Shown here one piece after another: positions 42,729-55,350 of a DNA stretch of 64,000 nt. The notes under the pieces are model-generated. The model did no database searches. It was not told where the DNA came from and was given only the letters and a program-made list of their open reading frames with translations. The DNA is from Sthenelais limicola. Taxonomy: Eukaryota > Annelida > Polychaeta > Phyllodocida > Sigalionidae. The stretch lies in assembly GCA_942159475.1 (NCBI GenBank), contig OW804096.1, forward strand, positions 18,996,906 through 19,060,905, read 5' to 3'. Each line of letters opens with the position of its first letter. Position 1 is the first letter of the stretch. A program made the translations under genes and the position numbers.

Positions 42729-44450
42729 GTGGGGGGGGGGGGGGGGGGGGTTAGGGGAGGGGTGGTGAGGGGAGGGGGGAGGGGTTTATGTAGGGATTTG
42801 GGAGGGGAGGGGTTATCTTGGGATGGGAGAGGGGTGGTGAGGGGATGGGGGAGGGGGAGGGGTTGATGTGAGGGGTGGGGGAGGGGGAGGGGTTTATGTG
42901 GGGATGGGGGAGGGGGTGGGGTTTATGTGAGGGATGGGGGAGGGGGTGGGGTTTATGTGAGGGGATGGGGGAGGGGGAGGGGTTGATGTGAGGGGTGGGG
43001 GAGGGGGAGGGGTTTATGTGAGGGGTGGGGGAGGGGGAGGGGTTATCTTGGGATGGGAGAGCTGGTGGTGTTTATGGGAGAGTTGGCGGAAGGGGTGGCG
43101 TTTATGTGGGGATGGGGGGGGGATGGGTTAATGTGAGGAATGCTAGAGGGGCGGGGTTTATGTGAGGGATGGGGGAAGGTTTATGTGAGGGGTGGGGGAG
43201 GGGGATGGGTTAATATGAGGGATGGGGGAGGGGGTGGGGTTTATGTGAGGGATGCGGGAGGGGAGGGGTTTATGTGAGGGATGGGGGAGGGGGAGGGGTT
43301 TATGTGAGGGGGATGGGTGGGGATGGGGGTGGGGTTTATGTGAGGGGTGGGGGAGGGGGAGGGGTTTATGTGAGGATGGGGGAGGGGGAGGGGTTTATGT
43401 GAGGGATGGGGGAGGGGTGTGGTTTATGTGAGGGATGGGGGAGGGGGAGGGGTTTATGTGAGGGATGGGGGACGGGGAGGGGTTTATGTGAGGGGTGGGG
43501 GAGGGGGAGGGGTTTATGGGAGGGGTGGGGGAGGGGGAGGGGTTTATGTGAGGGATGGGGGAGGGGAGGGGTTTATGTGAGGGATGGGGGACGGGGAGGG
43601 GTTTATGTGAGGGGTGGGGGAGGGGGAGGGGTTTATGTGAGGGATGGGGGAGGGGGAGGGGTTTATGTGGGAGGTGGGGGAGTGGGTGGGGTTGATGTGA
43701 GGGATGGGGGAGGGGGAGGGGTTTATGTGGGAGGTGGGGGAGTGGGTGGGGTTGATGTGAGGGATGGGGGAGGGGTGGTGCTTATGTGAGGATGGGGGAG
43801 GGGGAGGGGTTGATGTGAGGGATGGGGGAGGGGTTTATGTGAGGGGGAGGGGTGGGGATGGGGGTGGGGTTTATGTGAGGGGTGGGGAGGAGGAGGGGTT
43901 TATGTGAGGGATGGGGGATGGGTTTATGTGAGGGGAGGGGGAGGGGTTTATGTGAGGGATGGGGGAGGGGGTGAGGTTTATGTGAGGGGTGGGGGAGGGG
44001 TTTATGTGAGGGATGGGGGAGGGGATTGGGTTTATGTGAGGAATGGGGGAGGGGGAGGGGTTTATGTGAGGGATGGGGGTGGGGTTTATGTGAGGGATGG
44101 GGGAGGGGGAGGGGTTAATGTGAGGGAAGGGGGAGGGGGAGGGGTTTATGTGAGGGATGGGGGAGGGGGTGGGGTTTATATGAGGGGAGGGGGTGGGGTT
44201 TATGTGAGGGATGGGGGAGGGGGAGGGGTTTATGTGAGGGATGGGGGAGGGGGAGGGGTTTATGTGAGGGATGGGGGAAGGGGTGGCGTTTATGTGAGGG
44301 ATGGGGGAGGGGGCGGGGTTTATGTGAGGGATGGGGGAGAGGGTGGGGTTTATGTGAGGGATGGGGGAGGGGGAGGGGTTTATGTGAGCGATGCGGGAAG
44401 GGGGTGGCGTTTGGTGAGGAATGGGGGAGTGGTTTATGTGAAGGTGGGCT
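42729..44450. repeat. 30-bp G-rich minisatellite
   Basis: More than 50 units of about 'tttatgtgagggatggggga' plus 'gggggagggg'. Each unit has four or more G-runs, so the plus strand is an almost continuous potential G-quadruplex array. Gly/Val-rich frames are artefacts. Confidence 0.95.
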
Positions 44451-44454
44451 TTGT

Positions 44455-44880
44455 CCGATACATTATTCATGGAAACCATTCAAGCTTCTCAAAATAGCCA
44501 CTAGGGAACTTAACTACCCTATTTATGACATCATTTGCCCTAATTATCGCTCGCAGTACAGTACAGGTGTATCCTCAATGCGTATTTAACGGCACAGAAT
44601 CCAAGCGTGCAGTATTATACACTGCCTTGCAGCATCTGGTCTGGCTTAAAGATAAAACACAATAGACATAAATACATCCTGGCACTCAAGCTCCTGTTTG
44701 CGCATGCGCCCAGGTCTTTTTACACAACCACATCCACATCGACGAGAGCAAGATATTTGTATCAATTTAACAGGAAGTACCATCGTTTTTGGAAATAATC
44801 AAATTTTAAGAGATAAAAGCTTTGAGATGTGTTTCTATAATCCAACACCTGCATCTTAGGTGCGTGTTGCACAACTAAGC
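44455..44880. other. Gene-free stretch with NRF1-like and ETS-like sites
   Basis: TGCGCATGCGC at 44699-44709 and ACAGGAAGT near 44770. No first exon is recognisable. Confidence 0.35.
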
Positions 44881-44899
44881 CAAGCTTGATGCTTTCCTG

Positions 44900-45115
44900 C
44901 CTTGTCAGTCTAGGCCCAAAGTTGAGAGAGTCCCTTCAAACGAAGGGAAAGCCTCTCGCCTCAAACCGCAAAGTGCCATTATAATTCCATTAAAACCGCA
45001 AAATGTCATTATATTCCCATTAAAACGCCGAGTACTAGGCCAGGAAACTGATTAGTGAAGTAAGCTGACACCATTCTTATCTGATCTGAGGGTTTGGACT
45101 TAGAGTGTTATGTAG
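44900..45115 (+). repeat. Family 8 element copy
   Basis: 'cagtctaggcccaaagttgagagag', 'gaagggaaagcctctcgcctcaaac' and a body ending 'tctgatctgagggtttggac'. Confidence 0.7.
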
Positions 45116-45184
45116 TTTTTCTTGCGAAGAAGCTGGTTAGGGTGTTTGAGGGAATAAATTTGCTGTACAAGTAATTAAATATGT

Positions 45185-45346
45185 TTTCAAACATAAAAAC
45201 AATTATAAGTACTCATTAGATTCTGAAATTCATTGTAATCAACCGCTTGATCCCATCTTTTAAAATACAATGGTATCTCAAAATTCATTTTTAGCGACTT
45301 AGTTATAATAATATAAGTTATAATTCATTTTCCTGTACACGGTCCC
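45185..45346 (-). mobile_element. MITE family 2 fragment, right part
   Basis: 'accgcttgatcccatctttt' to 'attcattttcctgtacac'. Diverged. Confidence 0.65.
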
Positions 45347-45950
45347 TGTGCATGGTTTATAATTACCTTCTGATCGAATATGCAATTCTTTCTGAGAGAT
45401 TATTATTTTTTTAAGCATTTATACTGGGTTAATCAGGTCCCTTTTATAGGGTTTTTCATTTGCCCCAGATCAAACAATTTGTATACAGTTTGGACAAAAG
45501 AAGACATGAGTAAATTTAGATACATATGTGTACATATATTATCATTTTGATCTGGTTCTGAATATGTCTATACGAAATGTGTATCTACACATATACATTA
45601 TATGTGTGTATTAGAGAAATTTGTTCTCCTTGTACCTTAATCCATGTATGTGATCTTGTAATTTGATACTATTTTATACTCAGTCAGATATAAGAAATGA
45701 GCTGTACTGCTCATTCTAACCCTTGTATGTTCATAAAACCTCTACACAATTAACCTGTAATAATGTACCTTATTACAATGTGCCTTACATTTACTCTCCA
45801 CATCATTCTGATTTGTGGTCTGAGTCTGTAGAAATCGATCTGTATTGTTCGATTAGATACCCTATGTTGTAAAAAAATAAAATTGTCTATGTTGGAAAAC
45901 TGTCGTGCTGTACTGCTCGATTCTCTTAGACTAACTACCATTACTGGTCT
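45347..45950. other. No feature seen
   Basis: AT-rich. It may be the upstream part of the retroelement tail that follows. Confidence 0.4.
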
Positions 45951-46163
45951 TCTCATCTGTATCCTCCTAAGTCAATTAGTTATTTAGTTATATTAGTTCT
46001 CTACCTATTCAAAATTCGGGTAACAGCCGGGAGAAATGATGCCTTGTAGCATCATATAGGTATGTCGACCTATTGTCTTACTTTAACTACTTCATTCAAC
46101 TGTACCCCTCTGTACCTTTGTTTCAAGACAATAAACAACTTCTTATCTTATCTTATCTTAAAT
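45951..46163 (+). mobile_element. 3' end of a 5'-truncated non-LTR retrotransposon
   Basis: 'cgggtaacagccgggagaaatg', a short hairpin (atgatgcc..tagcatcat), 'gacaataaac' and a (TTATC)n tail at 46142-46160. Family not assigned. Confidence 0.55.
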
Positions 46164-46270
46164 GACTTTATCTATTTTTTTTAAATCAATACAAAAATAT
46201 ATTCTGATATAATGAATTGAATTACTATTTTGATGTTATACTTTTTTATGATATTATTGAGAGAGATATA

Positions 46271-46404
46271 TCCTGCTAAATTAGGCTGCAATTTGGTCAA
46301 TACCAGAGGTTGAACTGTATTCTTAACTTTATTTTCGTCTCAAATTTGGGTTATTTGAGAAGATTAGCGAACTTAAATTGTACATTTTCTGAAAATCTGA
46401 CCCG
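46271..46404 (+). mobile_element. MITE family 1 fragment
   Basis: Left end missing and an internal deletion. Right end CTGACCC. Type A. Confidence 0.82.
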
Positions 46405-46581
46405 TATGATACCACCCAAGTGCTAGAAACTATGATTGATTCCAGAGTGGTTTCTAAATGAGACAAGATGGTAGTTTAACCACACAGCTCCACCCTCTTT
46501 TACTATCCATCACACACTTGTGTTGTGGTTCCAGATCGGTTTGCGTCAATAGATCTATCAGTTCAATAAATCATGCACAAA

Positions 46582-47412
46582 TGTGATGTATTTCAGGGAA
46601 ATGAGTCACAAGTCGCAAAAGATTTTGAGATATCAATTTATTTGAAATGATGAGATCAAGCCGATTTCAATGATATTTAGCTGTAGGATATCTATTGAGA
46701 ACTTTTAGATTTTAAGTTTCTTACTTTAGTTTGTAGTGGGTCTGCCAAACCATCAGCATGGTAAGCCCAACGCGTTATCCACCCTAGCGGCAACAGGCAA
46801 CACCTCTACCAGAGCCGGGCACAAACAGCGGTCTCCGGCTAACCTTGTAACATCGTAACTCCCTAACATCGTAACATCATTGCTGAAGACACCTTTTGAC
46901 GGGCGGTAGGAAAAGGCTACACCTCCAGCTTCGTGGGATCTCACAGTCGCTTAACACAACAGACTCGGGCTGCGCTGAGGAATGAGATACTTCTGTTATT
47001 CAAATTAAGCTCTTGTACTTTACGCTTGTAACTGTGTTTCGGGGTCAATGAAACCTGGTCAAATGAATTTGTCCTCATTTGTTGCTTCCTTTCACGATAT
47101 TCAAGACTCGTGCCCACGAATCTGCGGTTCATTACAAGTTGATATTTTTACCTTTGAAAAAAAGTGGTTGCAATATTTCTGGTAGACCATTTCTAGTAAA
47201 GTAGCTGAATATCCTCACTAGGATGACCTTAGAAATGCATTGATGAATTCAATTCACATTCTTGAAATTTGGGAAATGCATTGATATGATCTAAAACGGT
47301 AGATACTCCAAAGATGAGAACATTCCTGTAAAGAGATCCTGTGAATAAAAAAAACATTGAAAAATATCATTTTTGCTACTTGTGACTCATTTTCCTGAAA
47401 CACATCACAAGT
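46582..47412 (+). mobile_element. MITE family 2 copy split by an insertion
   Basis: The left part (46582-46735) and right part (47134-47412) together give a full copy with both termini. About 400 bp of other sequence interrupts it at the family's 'aagtttgatatttt' region. Confidence 0.82.
46736..47133 (-). mobile_element. Insertion with a tRNA-like motif, possible SINE
   Basis: GC-richer than its surroundings. On the minus strand the end has 'ggataacgcgttgggctta' plus 'ccatgctgatgg', resembling the A-box/D-arm and anticodon arm of a tRNA. No B-box or tail could be confirmed. Short similar sequences on both sides (aagtttcttactttagtttgta / aagttgatatttttacctttga) may be a decayed duplication. 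Confidence 0.35.
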
Positions 47413-47700
47413 GTCATTGTAACGCAGCCAGGTAAAAACCTGTGCACTAAAGGCATCATGATGATGTTGTATAGGGATATATCACGATGATGAGGTTGTA
47501 CATATATATCACACTGCACCTAATACAGATCTTCAAAGAAAGATGTATAGCCTTTAAACTTGTATTGATTTTTGTCTGTTGTTCTCAAAAAAAAAAGATA
47601 TCGCAGGTGGGGGAAATCGTCAAACAATATATAATTCTTATCTTTCTTATGTGATCTGAGAGGCTACACTAGAGAGGCCTAGACTAAATTCATCAATATT
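47413..47700. other. No feature seen
   Basis: AT-rich sequence. Confidence 0.5.
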
Positions 47701-47702
47701 CT

Positions 47703-47866
47703 GCTACTGTTCAAAATACAGATTAACCTAACCAGACGGACTGCTAGAATCAATGCAATGCCAAATCTACTCAAATTGACATAATTATGGCCAAATTTTA
47801 GCCTAATTTAGCTGAATTTACTAATGTGTACACCTGCCAATTGTACATTTTCGGAAAATCTGACCC
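47703..47866 (-). mobile_element. MITE family 1 fragment, right end
   Basis: Type A. CGGAAAATCTGACCC end. The last part and the following 50 bp are duplicated at 48138-48257. Confidence 0.82.
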
Positions 47867-47912
47867 TGACCGCGGCTGTAAGTGATGGACTTTAGCCTGG
47901 ACCACTACTTTA

Positions 47913-48130
47913 GGGTCAGATCTTCAGAAAATGTACAATTTGCAGATCAACACATTTAGTCAATTCTGCTAAATTAGACTGAAAAATCGTCAACACTAAA
48001 TAGATCTGACTATATTTAGTATTGCCTTGATTCAAGCAGTCGCTTTGGTTATGTTGAAATGTATTTTGAACCAGATTTTTGTCTTAGAGAGGATTAATGA
48101 AGGTGAATTGTACATTTTCTGGCGATTTCA
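47913..48130 (+). mobile_element. MITE family 1 copy, variant right end
   Basis: Type C. Right end TTTTCTGGCGATTTCATG. CTTTA on both sides (47908-47912 and 48132-48136). Confidence 0.82.
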
Positions 48131-48137
48131 TGCTTTA

Positions 48138-48221
48138 GTATTGGCCAAACTGCAGCCTAATTCAGCTGAATTTACTAATGTGTACACCTGCCAATTGTAC
48201 ATTTTCGGAAAATCTGACCCT
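48138..48221 (-). mobile_element. MITE family 1 fragment (duplicate of the 47790-47866 part)
   Basis: 'tattggccaaactgcagcctaattcagctg' to CTGACCC, followed by the same 'aagtgatggactttagcctgga'. Confidence 0.8.
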
Positions 48222-48257
48222 GACAGCAGCTTTAAGTGATGGACTTTAGCCTGGATG

Positions 48258-49010
48258 AGTGTATTATTAGACACCAAAACAAAAGCGTAGGAAGGGAGGG
48301 AGAGCCGGGGTTGGGATGGTGGGAAGTGTCATTGAAAATGAGAAAAAGATTACATACTTATAATACAAGTACATAGCCTAAGACACTGCACCCAAATGAA
48401 TCTTGTGGTAATGCTCTGGATGGCCGGCATCAATCCGACTATGTTTACATAGCGTAGCTTGAAAATTGAACATTTCGAAGGATGCCCGATTAAAATCGGG
48501 TCTCTCGCTCTATACTTACGCCCGTCTAGGGGATATATGTTTTTCGATGCATCTTTCCCGTGAAACCCCGCTATTGTTATTCTTTATCGACATCAGTGCT
48601 AATTAATACTCAACAACTTGGACGGAAGGTATTGCTTCATACGGCCTTATTTAAAAAACGAACAAAAAATGTGGTCACCGCATAAGGTACCCTTTCATGG
48701 GGTCTCACAAACAGTACCGACCCTCCACACTTACTCCTCCCACTACTGCTACCAGCGGAGTTGGTCATGGCTCAGCAGAGCATGACCAACGCTTGTCAAC
48801 AGAAGAATCAACAGCTTTGTGCGGGAGGGGGAGGGGGAGACTAGAGACACTAGACACCCTGAGAGGTAACAATAATCTTACTAAACTAACCAGCCAAGCA
48901 AATAACATACACCAATTCTGGGCGGATTTACTTCTGGACTGCCCCTTTAAGGGCCCCACAGTGTCTGGTGTTGAGTGACTCCTGTGTGGCTGCCCCCATC
49001 AATACCAATA
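48258..49010. other. No gene supported
   Basis: Contains a short hairpin, CCCGATTAAAATCGGG, near 48487. Small open frames at 48697-48978 on both strands match nothing I recognise. Confidence 0.45.
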
Positions 49011-52000
49011 CATCCATACAGCCAGCTCTATTACCCTGTCACCTCCCATCTACAGGCTCAACATAGACAATAGGGGAGTTATACATGCCACACAGCCAGC
49101 TCTATTACCCTGTCACCTCCCATCTACAGGCTCAACATAGACAATAGGGGAGTTATACATGCCACACAGCCAGCTCTATTACCCTGTCACCTCCCATCTA
49201 CAGGCCTCAACATAGACAATAGGGCAGTTATACATGCCACACAGCCAGCTCTATTACTCTGTCACCTCCCATCTACAGGCTCAACATAGACAATAGGGGA
49301 GTTATACATGCCACACAGCCAGCCCTATTACCCTGTCACCTCCCATCTACAGGCTCAACATACACAATAGGGGAGTTATACATGCCACACAGCCAGCTCT
49401 ATTACCCTGTCACCTCCCATCTACAGGCTCACCATAGACAATAGGGGAGTTATACATGCCACACAGCCAGCTCTATTACCCTGTCACCTCCCATCTACAG
49501 GCTCAACATAGACAATAGGGGAGTTATACATGCCACACAGCCAGCCCTATTACCCTGTCACCTCCCATCTACAGGCTCAACATACACAATAGGGGAGTTA
49601 TACATGCCACACAGCCAGCTCTATTACCCTGTCACCTCCCATCTACAGGCTCAACATAGACAATAGGGGAGTTATACATGCCACACAGCCAGCTCTATTA
49701 CTCTGTCACCTCCCATCTACAGGCTCCCCTCAATATAGACAATAGGGGAGTTATACATGCCACACAGCCAGCTCTATTACTCTGTCACCTCCCATCTACA
49801 GGCTCAACATACACAATAGGGGAGTTATCCATGCCACACAGCCAGCTCTATTACCCTGTCACCTCCCATCTACAGGCTCAACATACACAATAGGGGAGTT
49901 ATACATGCCACACAGCCAGCTCTATTACCCTGTCACCTCCCATCTACAGGCTCAACATAGACAATAGGGGAGTTATACATGCCACACAGCCAGCTCTATT
50001 ACCCTGTCACCTCCCATCTACAGGCTCAACATAGACAATAGGGGAGTTATACATGCCACACAGCTAGCTCTATTACCCTGTCACCTCCCATCTACAGGCT
50101 CAACATAGACAATAGGGGAGTTATACATGCCACACAGCCAGCTCTATTACTCTGTCACCTCCCATCTACAGGCTCAACATAGACAATAGGGGAGTTATAC
50201 ATGCCACACAGCCAGCTCTATTACCCTGTCACCTCCCATCTACAGGCTCAACATAGACAATAGGGGAGTTATACATGCCACACAGCCAGCTCTATTACTC
50301 TGTCACCTCCCATCTACAGGCTCAACATAGACAATAGGGGAGTTATACATGCCACACAGCCAGCCCTATTACCCTGTCACCTCCCATCTACAGGCTCAAC
50401 ATAGACAATAGGGGAGTTATACATGCCACACAGCCAGCTCTATTACTCTGTCACCTCCCATCTACAGGCTCAACATAGACAATAGGGGAGTTATACATGC
50501 CACACAGCCAGCTCTATTACCCTGTCACCTCCCATCTACAGGCCCAACATAGACAATAGGGGAGTTATACATGCCACACAGCCAGCTCTATAACCCTGTC
50601 ACCTCCCATCTACAGGCTCAACATAGACAATAGGGGAGTTATACATGCCACACAGCCAGCTCTATTACTCTGTCACCTCCCATCTACAGGCCTCAATATA
50701 GACAATAGGGGAGTTATATATGCCACACACCCAGCTCTATTACTCTGTCACCTCCCATCTACAGGCTCACCTCAACATAGACAATAGGGGAGTTATACAT
50801 GCCACACAGCCAGCTCTATAACCCTGTCACCTCCCATCTACAGGCTCAACATAGACAATAGGGGAGTTATACATCCATACAGCCAGCTCTATTACTCTGT
50901 CACCTCCCATCTACAGGCTCACCATAGACAATAGGGGAGTTATACATGCCATACAGCCAGCTCTATTACTCTGTCACCTCCCATCTACAGGCTCAACATA
51001 GACAATAGGGGAGTTATATATGCCACACAGCCAGCTCTATAACCCTGTCACCTCCCATCTACAGGCTCAACATACACAATAGGGGAGTTATACATGCCAC
51101 ACAGCCAGCTCTATTACCCTGTCACCTCCCATCTACAGGCACAACATACACAATAGGGGAGTTATACATGCCACACAGCCAGCTCTATTACTCTGTCACC
51201 TCCCATCTACAGCCTCAACATAGACAATAGGGGAGTTATACTTGCCACACAGCCAGCTCTATTACCCTGTCACCTCCCATCTACAGGCTCAACATAGCCA
51301 ATAGGGGAGTTATACATGCCACACAGCCAGCTCTATTACTCTGTCACCTCCCATCTACAGGCTCACCTCAACATAGACAATAGGGGAGTTATACATGCCA
51401 CACAGCCAGCTCTATTACTCTGTCACCTCCCATCTACAGGCTCAACATAGCCAATAGGGGAGTTATACATGCCACACAGCCAGCTCTATTACTCTGTCAC
51501 CTCCCACCTACAGGCTCAACATACACAATAGGGGAGTTATACATGCCACACAGCCAGCTCTATTACTCTGTCACCTCCCATCTACAGGCCTCAACATAGA
51601 CAATAGGGGAGTTATACATGCCACACAGCCAGCTCTATTTCCCTGTCACCTCCCATCTACAGGCTCCCCTCAACATAGACAATAGGGGAGTTATACATGC
51701 CACACAGCCAGCTCTATTACCCTGTCACCTCCCATCTACAGGCTCAACATAGACAATAGGGGAGTTATACATGCCACACAGCCAGCTCTACAACCCTGTC
51801 ACCTCCCATCTACAGGCCTCAACAAAGGCAATAGGGGAGTTATACATGCCACACATCCAGCTCTATTACCCTGTCACCTCCCATCTACAGGCTCAACATA
51901 CACAATAGGGGAGTTATACATGCCACACAGCCAGCCCTATTACCCTGTCACCTCCCATCTACAGGCTCCCCTCAACAAAGGCAATAGGGGAGTTATACAT

Positions 52001-52948
52001 GCCACACATCCAGCTCTATTACCCTGTCACCTCCCATCTACAGGCTCAACATACACAATAGGGGAGTTATACATGCCACACAGCCAGCTCTATTACTCTG
52101 TCACCTCCCATCTAAAGGCTCAACATAGACAATAGGGGAGTTATACATGCCACACAGCCAGCTCTATTACCCTGTCACCTCCCATCTACAGGCTCAACAT
52201 AGACAATAGGGGAGTTATACATGCCACACACCCAGCTCTATTACCCTGTCACCTCCCATCTACAGGCTCAACATAGACAATAGGGGAGTTATACATGCCA
52301 CACAGCCAGCTCTATTACCCTGTCACCTCCCATCTACAGGCTCAACATAGACAATAGGGGAGTTATACATGCCACACAGCCAGCTCTATTACCCTGTCAC
52401 CTCCCATCTACAGGCTCAACATAGACAATAGGGGAGTTATACATGCCACACAGCCAGCTCTATTACCCTGTCACCTCCCATCTACAGGCTCAACATAGAC
52501 AATAGGGGAGTTATACATGCCACACAGCCAGCTCTATTACCCTGTCACCTCCCATCTACAGGCTCAACATAGACAATAGGGGAGTTATACATGCCACACA
52601 GCCAGCTCTATTACCCTGTCACCTCCCATCTACAGGCTCAACATACACAATAGGGGAGTTATACATGCCACACAGCCAGCTCTATTACCCTGTCACCTCC
52701 CATCTACAGCCTCAACATAGACAATAGGGGAGTTATACTTGCCACACAGCCAGCTCTATTACCCTGTCACCTCCCATCTACAGGCTCAATATAGACAATA
52801 GGGGAGTTATACTTGCCACACAGCCAGCTCTATTACCCTGTCACCTCCCATCTACAGGCTCAATATAGACAATAGGGGAGTTATACATGCCACACAGCCA
52901 GCTCTATTACCCTGTCACCTCCCATCTACAGGCTCAACAAAGGCAATA
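49011..52948. repeat. 74-bp satellite, about 53 units
   Basis: Unit 'catgccacacagccagctct' plus 'attaccctgtcacctcccat' plus 'ctacaggctcaacatagaca' plus 'ataggggagttata'. Highly uniform; variants are mostly C/T (accctg/actctg) and small insertions such as 'cctcaacat'. No spacers or associated genes, so not a CRISPR. Confidence 0.96.
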
Positions 52949-53282
52949 GGGTGATTGCATGTCTGTTACAGTGCATGCCGGGATGGATTCAGTCCAAATC
53001 TGACATACACATATTTAGAAATATTTTTTTATAGAAACATGAAAGGATATTTTTGTTAATATCATAGCTTGTGTAAATTATTCATACAAAACAACTGCAT
53101 GATGGGAAAGATGGGGGCTTGTGTTATGGAAACATGTATAACACATGGATATTGACATTAGAGCATTGATGAATATTTCAAGTTGAACATGACATGTTTT
53201 TTTATAGATTCTAGGCTACATAATTAGTCCCATAATTCCATGCGAAGCAAGATTCAAGAGTGTGGCTATGCAAATCCCCTAT
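52946..53282 (-). mobile_element. MITE family 4 copy abutting the 74-bp array
   Basis: AATAGGGTGATTGCATG at the left, merging with the last satellite unit, and 'gcaaatcccctatt' at the right. Confidence 0.8.
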
Positions 53283-53313
53283 TCGCCTTCACCAATCTTC
53301 TCAAATAACACAG
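53282..53313 (-). mobile_element. MITE family 1 tip fragment
   Basis: 'ttcgccttcaccaatcttctcaaataac' only. Confidence 0.6.
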
Positions 53314-53321
53314 ATCTTCTT

Positions 53322-53480
53322 TCAGCCCCTTCAGTCTAGGCTCAGAGTTCACAACGTCCCTTCAAACTGAGGGAAACCTCTAGATTCAATCGATTATACA
53401 TTTTCTGATGCTCTTACCCTGAGTTTCAGTCTAGGCTCAGAGTTTACACAATCCCTTCAAACTGAGGGAAACCTCTCACT
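53322..53480 (+). repeat. Family 8 units, two copies
   Basis: 'cagtctaggctcagagttcacaacgtcccttcaaactgagggaaacctct' twice, with 'gattatacattttctgatgctcttaccct' between. Confidence 0.75.
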
Positions 53481-53594
53481 CCTGACCAAACAATCGCATT
53501 AGAATCACTATACGTGGGCCTACTCCAGGGCTGGGAAAGTCATTTATGCATCATTGATTTTAAAAGTCTTTTGTCAAAGTTTACATAAAGGGGA

Positions 53595-53988
53595 ACCGAT
53601 TTAGGAAAATGAGTCATAAGTCGCAAAATATGGATTTTGAGATATCACCATATTTGAAAAGATGGGACCAAACTGATTCCAATGATAGTAAACACTAGGA
53701 CACCTAATAAGTATTTCTATATTTTAAGTTTGATATTTTTATTTTGAAAAGTAAAGTTTACATTATTTCTGGGTGGGTAATGACCAGTAAACTGATTAAA
53801 TATACCCCATATGCAGGCCTTCAAATCGCAAGGATACATTTAATACATAGTCCCGATATTTGTTACATGGATCCGTATGACTATAAATGTTTAACCCTCT
53901 AAGAATCAGATCATTTTAATAGAGAAATCTTCAAAAAATATAAATTTTGCGACTTGTGACTCATTTTACTGGAACAGATCATATTATT
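53595..53988 (+). mobile_element. MITE family 2, nearly complete copy
   Basis: Left tip altered ('gaaccgatttaggaaaatga'). Right end 'gcgacttgtgactcattttactggaacagatcat'. Confidence 0.85.
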
Positions 53989-54214
53989 ATAAGAGGCATG
54001 AGAAAGTGCTTGCGGGCTTCTGGACTTGATCCAGTTACCTTCTGACATACCGATCTTATTTAACCTTGGCCGATTACCCACTCTGTGGAACGGTTTAAAT
54101 GAAGATATTAGACTGCTCGAGGGGAAACACCAATTTAAGGCGGCAGAAGTTAAACGCTAATTTCAACGCAGCTGGATTTATCTAGCCATTGATTGACCTG
54201 TTTATTGTCGAGTT

Positions 54215-54562
54215 AATAGAGGAGTTGCATAGCCGCCATTTTGAATCTTGATTCGCATGGAATTATGGGACTAATGGTACAGTATAAAATCCATAGGAAA
54301 CATGCCATGTTCAGCATGGAATATTTATCAATGCTCTAATGTCAATATCCATGTGTTAATCATGTTTCCATAACACAAGCCTCAATCTTTCCCATCATGC
54401 ATTTGGTTTTCATAGATGATTTATAAAAGCTATGATATTTGTGAAAACATTCTTGCAATTTTTGATAAAAATGTTGGCAATTATTTGTATGTCAGATTTC
54501 ATCAGAATCTATCCCAGCATGCACTGCAGTAGACATGCGCAGTGAGACATGCACATAAAGCC
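54215..54562 (+). mobile_element. MITE family 4 copy
   Basis: 'aatagaggagttgcatagccgccatttt' to 'gagacatgcacat'. Interior matches 1-350. Confidence 0.78.
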
Positions 54563-54800
54563 TACGCCATGAATTATTCATGCTACACTAAAACTAAAAG
54601 CACCCAGTATGTGTTATGTAAAATGTGTTATTCATAATAACATCCGTTATCGTTACTCTTAAGTAACACTTATCACAGGTACTATGAACTTTATAAATAT
54701 GTTACTGGCCCGCCTGGAAGACCTGTGTCACAGATGGTGTCAGCCTTATTTCTGTATACTGCTATTTTTATGGAAATAAACAACAATTATATATATAACT
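54563..54800 (+). mobile_element. Possible non-LTR retroelement 3' end
   Basis: 'ggaagacctgtgtcacagatgg' then 'tatggaaataaacaacaatta' resembles a LINE 3' UTR with a poly(A) signal. Not assigned. Confidence 0.35.
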
Positions 54801-55345
54801 CCCCTATTGGTTGACTGACCTAAAAATAAACTGTGTATGTTTTTTCTGGTGACGTGAATACGATGATTCTTGTGTGATGTTGTAGACAAATAGTGATTTT
54901 TTGGATTCTGTGTAGGGATGCACGGCGTCTATGATCATCTAAAATCTCACATCATCTTTCTCAAATCACTCATTGTTTTACTTTATACCCAAAAAGGAAA
55001 AAGCTTACCTGTATAATAATATGTGTCGCATCAGAATGATTGACTTATTTGACTATAACTTAAGTACGTAATTAATTTGACTAGTGAATGTATGATTTCA
55101 TAAAGTAATTTGTATTATTATTATTTAATTATGTTAATATAGGCTGAAAATATTGTACTTGATACAAAGCTTATGAATAAAACAAACAAACCTGATTGTC
55201 TCTGAGCCTAGACTGCCTTTTATTTATCAATTTCCAAACCTTATAAAAGGAATTTGACAATTCATTCATAGATTATAAATATAAACTGGAACACTGTAGT
55301 TCCTTGAATTATCGCCTCCAAGCCCTAATTGGCTCCAGGTATTAC
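54801..55345. other. AT-rich; possible second retroelement tail near 55180
   Basis: 'atgaataaaacaaacaaac' at 55170-55190 looks like a tail. A family 8-like 'tctgagcctagactg' follows at 55200. No gene. Confidence 0.35.
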
Positions 55346-55350
55346 TATTA

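Noticed and set aside
43406..44497. Gly/Val-rich and Pro/Ile/Asn-rich repeat frames
   Set aside because: 30-bp G-rich minisatellite; unit divisible by three.
49011..52948. CRISPR-like regular array
   Set aside because: Repeats are contiguous with no unique spacers and no cas genes, in a eukaryotic context.
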